Assembly (NCBI GenBank): GCA_902624765.1
Contig: CACNYO010000012.1
Coordinates: forward strand, 1-33,843
DNA length: 33,843 nucleotides
Source: an uncultured SAR86 cluster bacterium
GTDB taxonomy: Bacteria > Pseudomonadota > Gammaproteobacteria > Magnimaribacterales > AG-339-G14
Direction of reading: 5' to 3'
Shown here: piece after piece, positions 29,576-33,843 of the stretch
How positions within the stretch are numbered: position 1 is the first letter of the stretch
Layout of the letters: each line of letters begins with the position of its first letter
Notes under the pieces: generated by a model
Seen by the model: only the letters and a program-made list of their open reading frames with translations
What the model was told of the DNA's origin: nothing
The model's database searches: none
Translations under genes and position numbers: made by a program

Positions 29576-30583
29576 CTAAGATCTAAAATTTATGAACTCA
29601 TCAAATTTTTCAAGAGCTTTGCCTGATGAAATCAATTCGAAAGCAAGCTCATATCCATCTTCAAAATTATCAACTACAGAAGATATTTTTAAAGCTGGTG
29701 CAGCATTTAAAGAAATAATCTCTTTGCCGGCTAAGAACTTATTTTCAAAAGTATCAATAACTTTGTTAACACTTTCTTGAGGTGATTCAATTTCTAAGTC
29801 CGAGATATTTTTAGACTTAATATTAAAATCTTTTGGATCTATTTCATGGTTAGTTAATTTATTCTGAAAGAGTTCTATCATTTGGGTTGTGCTGGTGAAA
29901 GAAATTTCATCTAAACCATCATCTGAATGGAAAATTGCTGCAGCTTTACAATTCAAATTCATTAAAGCCTCAGCTACTGGTTTGATCCATTTATTGTGGA
30001 AAACACCAATAGACTGAATGTTAGCACCTGCGGGATTTGATAAAGGTCCCAATAAGTTAAAAATGGTTTTTTTACCTAAGATTTTTCTTGCGTCCATGAC
30101 ATATTTCATTCCAGGATGATGATTTTGAGCAAATAAAAATCCTAATCCAATCTTATCAAGAGAGTTAGAAAAATTTTCTGAAGATTTTTTTAAATTGATA
30201 CCTGCTGCTTCTAAAAAGTCAGCGCTGCCGCTTTTGCCAGTAGCGGTTCTATTTCCGTGTTTCGCTACTTTCAAGCCTGCCGCAGCAAGAACAAAACTAA
30301 CAGAGGTAGAAATATTTATAATTTTTTTCCCAAGCCCTCCTGTACCGCAACAATCTACAATTTGATCGTGGTTTACATCAATTAATTTGGCATTTTTACG
30401 CATTGAAGTTGTAGCTCCAGCTAATTCTTCGGGAGTTTCTCCCTTTTTATCTAAAGCGTCTAAGAGATCAACAAGGCTATCTGTATCTATCTCTCCTTTA
30501 AAAATCTTATCAAAAAGTTGTTCTGTCTCCTCCATAGTGAGGTTGATCTCTTTTTGAATATTTTCTATCAGTCTATCAATCAT
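29576..30583 (-). CDS. trpD: Anthranilate phosphoribosyltransferase
   Basis: DCCGTGGLGKKIINISTSVSFVLAAAGLKVAKHGNRTATGKSGSADFLEAAG, FLFAQNHHPGMKYV, FNLLGPLSNPA. Confidence 0.97.
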   Translation of the reverse strand: MIDRLIENIQKEINLTMEETEQLFDKIFKGEIDTDSLVDLLDALDKKGETPEELAGATTSMRKNAKLIDVNHDQIVDCCGTGGLGKKIINISTSVSFVLAAAGLKVAKHGNRTATGKSGSADFLEAAGINLKKSSENFSNSLDKIGLGFLFAQNHHPGMKYVMDARKILGKKTIFNLLGPLSNPAGANIQSIGVFHNKWIKPVAEALMNLNCKAAAIFHSDDGLDEISFTSTTQMIELFQNKLTNHEIDPKDFNIKSKNISDLEIESPQESVNKVIDTFENKFLAGKEIISLNAAPALKISSVVDNFEDGYELAFELISSGKALEKFDEFINFRS

Positions 30584-31145
30584 TTAATTTTAAGAAGTTA
30601 TCCAACATAATCATTCCATCCAAAGTTTTTAGAGATTCTGGATGAAATTGAAGGCCATAAATCTCCTGAGAATGGTGTTTTATACCCATGATTGTTCCAT
30701 CTTCTGTCCAAGCGTTAACATAAAAATCCTTACTCAAAGTTTCTGGATCTATAACCAAAGAATGGTACCTAGTTGCCTGAAATGGGCTTTCAATATTTTT
30801 AAAAATATCCGAACCATCATGAGTAATATTAGAAATCTTTCCATGCATAATTTGATTAGCTTTTACTATTTTTGAACCATATGCTGCGCCAATTGCCTGA
30901 TGCCCGAGACATACGCCTAAAATGGGAATCTTTCCAGAGAATTCTTTAATCGCATCTATTGAGATACCTGCCTCATTTGGAGTGCAAGGACCGGGGGAAA
31001 TTACCAAATATTCGGGATTGAGTTCCTCAATTTGATCTAGAGTAACTTCGTCATTACGCAAAACTTTAACTTTCTGCCCTAATTCACCAAAATATTGAAC
31101 TAAATTAAAAGTGAAAGAGTCATAGTTATCAATAATTAAGAGCAT
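30576..31145 (-). CDS. trpG: Anthranilate synthase component II (glutamine amidotransferase)
   Basis: IDNYDSFTFNLVQYFGELG, ISPGPCTPNEAG, GVCLGHQAIGAAYG, YGLQFHPES. Confidence 0.96.
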   Translation of the reverse strand: MLLIIDNYDSFTFNLVQYFGELGQKVKVLRNDEVTLDQIEELNPEYLVISPGPCTPNEAGISIDAIKEFSGKIPILGVCLGHQAIGAAYGSKIVKANQIMHGKISNITHDGSDIFKNIESPFQATRYHSLVIDPETLSKDFYVNAWTEDGTIMGIKHHSQEIYGLQFHPESLKTLDGMIMLDNFLKLND

Positions 31146-32539
31146 TAGTCCATCTCCTCTATGGCTTTCATGATGGACATGGCTTTATTCAATGATTCTT
31201 GATACTCACTCTCTGGGTCAGAATCATAAACAATACCTCCTCCAGCCCTTACAGTAAGATTTTTTCCTTGTATGACTGCTGTTCTGATTGCAATTGCGAC
31301 ATCCATGTTTCCAGTCCAAGATAAATAACCTACCGCTCCTCCATAAACTCCCCTCCTATCAGGTTCAAGCTCATCTATTATTTCCATAGCCCTTATTTTT
31401 GGAGCACCAGATAATGTGCCTGCTGGAAAAGTTGCTTTTAAGACATCGATAGATGTGAGTCCTTTTTTTATTTTCCCTACAACATTTGATACAAGATGCA
31501 TGACGTGTGAATATTTCTCTATTTTCATCTCCTCTGTTGTAATTACGCTGCCGATCTCGGCTATCCTCCCAACATCGTTTCTTCCGAGATCAATGAGCAT
31601 AAGGTGCTCAGCTATTTCTTTCGGATCACTTTTCAACTTGTCAGCCAACTCTTGATCTTCTTTGCTATTTTTTCCCCTTTTTACAGTGCCAGCAATTGGT
31701 CTCACTGTAACCTCTTCTTTTTGAAGTCTTACTAAAATTTCTGGAGAGGCTCCTACAATATGTAAATCATCAATTTTCATCAGATACATATAAGGAGAAG
31801 GATTAAGCTTTCGCAAAGATCTATATAAATCAATTGGAGATCCTTCAAATTTTGTGGAAAATTCTTGCCCGTAAACAACCTGCATCACATCTCCTTCAAC
31901 GATATAATTTTTTATCTTTTTTATAGCGTCAAGATAATCTTCTTTTTTGACGGACGATTTGAAATTTATTGCTCCTTTTTTGAATGATTTTTGAGAGGGT
32001 AAAGGTTCAAGAATTTTTTTATGAATATGTTCAATCCTTTCGTGACATTCATTTCTTGAATCTTCATTACCATGAACGACAATAAAAAGAGATTTTTTTA
32101 GATTATCGTAAATTATAACTTCATCGGAAATCATTAGAGATATATCTGGATAATTCAGTTTTTCTTTAGATGAATTTTCTAGCTTTTTTTCTATATGCCT
32201 TATAGTTTCATAACTAAAGTAACCTACTAAACCTCCGTGAAAATCCGGCAAATCAGGAACTGATTTAGATTTACTTTCTTTAAGGAAATTCTCTATATCT
32301 TTCAATGGATTTTTAGAAAGTTCTATTTTCTTATCAGTAGGTAAGCCAATTATTGAATACCTAGCCCATTTTTCTCCGCCTTCAACTGATTCAAATAAGT
32401 AAGAATTTCTATCGTCCATGAATTTGAGATAGATGCTAAGCGGAGTTTCTAGGTCTCCAGAAATCTCCTTAAAAAAAGGAATTTTAGTACCGCTTTCCAT
32501 ATTTTCGACTTCCAATAAGTTCTCCTCTGTTTGCCTCAA
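31145..32539 (-). CDS. trpE: Anthranilate synthase component I
   Basis: SYLFESVEGGEKWARYSIIG, PYMYLMKIDDLHIVGASPEILVR, RPIAGTVKRG, LIDLGRNDVGRIAEIGSV, FPAGTLSGAPKIRAMEIIDELE. A start at 32500 (MESGTKIPFF) is also possible. Confidence 0.97.
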   Translation of the reverse strand: MRQTEENLLEVENMESGTKIPFFKEISGDLETPLSIYLKFMDDRNSYLFESVEGGEKWARYSIIGLPTDKKIELSKNPLKDIENFLKESKSKSVPDLPDFHGGLVGYFSYETIRHIEKKLENSSKEKLNYPDISLMISDEVIIYDNLKKSLFIVVHGNEDSRNECHERIEHIHKKILEPLPSQKSFKKGAINFKSSVKKEDYLDAIKKIKNYIVEGDVMQVVYGQEFSTKFEGSPIDLYRSLRKLNPSPYMYLMKIDDLHIVGASPEILVRLQKEEVTVRPIAGTVKRGKNSKEDQELADKLKSDPKEIAEHLMLIDLGRNDVGRIAEIGSVITTEEMKIEKYSHVMHLVSNVVGKIKKGLTSIDVLKATFPAGTLSGAPKIRAMEIIDELEPDRRGVYGGAVGYLSWTGNMDVAIAIRTAVIQGKNLTVRAGGGIVYDSDPESEYQESLNKAMSIMKAIEEMD

Positions 32540-32891
32540 CTACAAGCTTAGCCCTGTGACAAATACTTTTTTCTGAAAATGGAATTCCTTTTTCAATTAT
32601 TTCAGAATTCGATCCAATGAATTTGATATCAAGAGGAATTGAAGTATTTTTCATCCAGAAACATTTGGTTGATAAATTTTGAAAGTGGAATTTAACAATA
32701 TGATTAGGAGGCAGGTGATCAACATACATCAGTCCCTTCCTTCGATCAGATGGTTTATACAAGTGTTTAACGCAATACTCACCATGTTCTTTGATATAAC
32801 CTTCTGCGCATGAATTATATAAATTTTCTTCAGCACCGGCATGCAAGCTAAAAAAACTAACTAAAATTATTCTTAAGATTTTTGATTGCAT
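32484..32891 (-). CDS. DUF192 family protein with signal peptide
   Basis: RRKGLMYVDHLPPNHIVKFHFQNLSTKCFWMKNTSIPLDIKFIG...RAKLVVEANRGEL is the DUF192 pattern. Start chosen at MQSKILRIILVSFFSLHAGAEE (32891) rather than 32933. Confidence 0.83.
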   Translation of the reverse strand: MQSKILRIILVSFFSLHAGAEENLYNSCAEGYIKEHGEYCVKHLYKPSDRRKGLMYVDHLPPNHIVKFHFQNLSTKCFWMKNTSIPLDIKFIGSNSEIIEKGIPFSEKSICHRAKLVVEANRGELIGSRKYGKRY

Positions 32892-33531
32892 CAAAATAAT
32901 TAGGCTTATTAAAAATCGCTGATCCAGCCACAAAAGTATCAGCGCCTGATTTAGAAATCTCTCCTATGTTTTCTTCCTTGACTCCACCGTCAATTTCTAA
33001 TCTTATTTTAAGATTTGAACTATCAATAATTTCTCTCATTTTTTTAATTTTATTCATAACTTCAGGAATGAATTCTTGGCCTCCAAACCCCGGAAAAACG
33101 CTCATTAATAAAACCATGTATATGTCATTCAAATATGGCTGGAGAACATCAAGTGAAACATCAGGATTTATTACCAAACCGGGTTTGCACCCTAAGTCAG
33201 AAATTAAATTTAGAGACTTCTCAGGATCTTTTGAAGCTTCTGGATGAAAAGTAATCGATGTTGCTCCTGAATCTGCGAACATTTTAATCAAATCATCAAC
33301 AGGGTTGGCCATTAAGTGGACATCTACCGGACATTTAACCCCATTATCTCGAAGTGATTTACAGACCATGGGGCCTATAGTTAAATTTGGAACAAAATGG
33401 TTATCCATCACATCAAAATGAATCCATTCAGCGCCTGCTTCTAATACAGATTCAACCTCTTTACCCAAATTTGCAAAGTCAGCAGATAGAATCGAGGGAG
33501 CAATTATGTTTTTCTGTTTACCCACAGACAA
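32857..33531 (-). CDS. rpe: Ribulose-phosphate 3-epimerase
   Basis: IAPSILSADFANLGKEV, HFDVMDNHFVPNLTIGP, MSVFPGFGGQEFIPEV, EIDGGVKEENIGE, AGSAIF. Confidence 0.97.
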   Translation of the reverse strand: MSVGKQKNIIAPSILSADFANLGKEVESVLEAGAEWIHFDVMDNHFVPNLTIGPMVCKSLRDNGVKCPVDVHLMANPVDDLIKMFADSGATSITFHPEASKDPEKSLNLISDLGCKPGLVINPDVSLDVLQPYLNDIYMVLLMSVFPGFGGQEFIPEVMNKIKKMREIIDSSNLKIRLEIDGGVKEENIGEISKSGADTFVAGSAIFNKPNYFDAIKNLKNNFS

Positions 33532-33534
33532 ATT

Positions 33535-33843
33535 TTACACAAAATCAAGATCTTCTTTTGTATTAATATTCTTTAAAACGCCCTTATAAATTTCTGCAGA
33601 AACTTTCTTTTCCTTAACTGAAGGCAGAATAATATCTTTCCAAAACTCTTTGTGTTGATTAGTTCTATCTGCCAGTAAGACTGGATTAATTGTAGCAATT
33701 CCTCCGTAGTTAAAATCATTTCCCTCTATAACTATTCCTTCTTCTATTGAAAAATCTCCCTTTAATCCATCATTTTTAACTGATACCAAATGCGCTCCAT
33801 TCACTTTATTGTTCAGACTTTCTAAAGGATATTCTGTGTATAA
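33535..33843 (-). CDS. Nucleotidyltransferase C-terminus, MurU-like (partial, runs off window end)
   Basis: In-frame reading is open from the window edge: LYTEYPLESLNNKVNGAHLVSVKNDGLKGDFSIEEGIVIEGNDFNYGGIATINPVLL...; resembles the C-terminal half of N-acetylmuramate-1-phosphate uridylyltransferase-type proteins. The track's GTG start at 33804 is internal. Confidence 0.6.
   Translation of the reverse strand, partial: LYTEYPLESLNNKVNGAHLVSVKNDGLKGDFSIEEGIVIEGNDFNYGGIATINPVLLADRTNQHKEFWKDIILPSVKEKKVSAEIYKGVLKNINTKEDLDFV

Noticed and set aside
32892-32933. N-terminal extension MWLDQRFLISLIIL of the DUF192 ORF
   Set aside because: Falls within the rpe coding region; the internal Met gives a cleaner signal peptide (MQSKILRIILVSFFSLHAGA).

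Overview
AT-rich, compactly coded chromosomal window. Gene content (fis-purH-purD, rsmE-gshB-yqgF, dnaG-rpoD, HemG-type protoporphyrinogen oxidase) points to a gammaproteobacterium, possibly a streamlined marine SAR86-like lineage; this is inferred from gene content and AT richness and was not verified. From left to right: thiC N-terminus (partial, missed by the ORF track), tolC-like efflux gene, mutM, coaD, then a nearly complete protoheme locus (minus strand hemC(D?)-hemB-hemE-hemH-hemF-hemG, with a divergent plus-strand 5-aminolevulinate synthase). Next come an orphan FTR1/EfeU-type iron permease, a structured intergenic region, two divergent TonB-dependent receptors separated by tandem Fur-box-like sites, two SDR dehydrogenases (one without the YxxxK motif), an unannotated 51-aa basic small ORF, a CAU-anticodon tRNA, marC, rpoD, dnaG, ruvX/yqgF, gshB, rsmE, sixA, fis, purH (split by a frameshift at a T8 tract), purD, trpC-trpD-trpG-trpE, a DUF192 gene, rpe, and the C-terminus of a nucleotidyltransferase (MurU-like, partial). 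Most of the window is housekeeping. The points most worth a second look are the ALAS-type heme/iron locus, the structured intergenic region at 11241-11546, the purH T8 frameshift, the SDR with altered active site, and two small ORFs. I found no clear evidence of a CRISPR array, prophage, transposon or a wholly novel multi-gene system.
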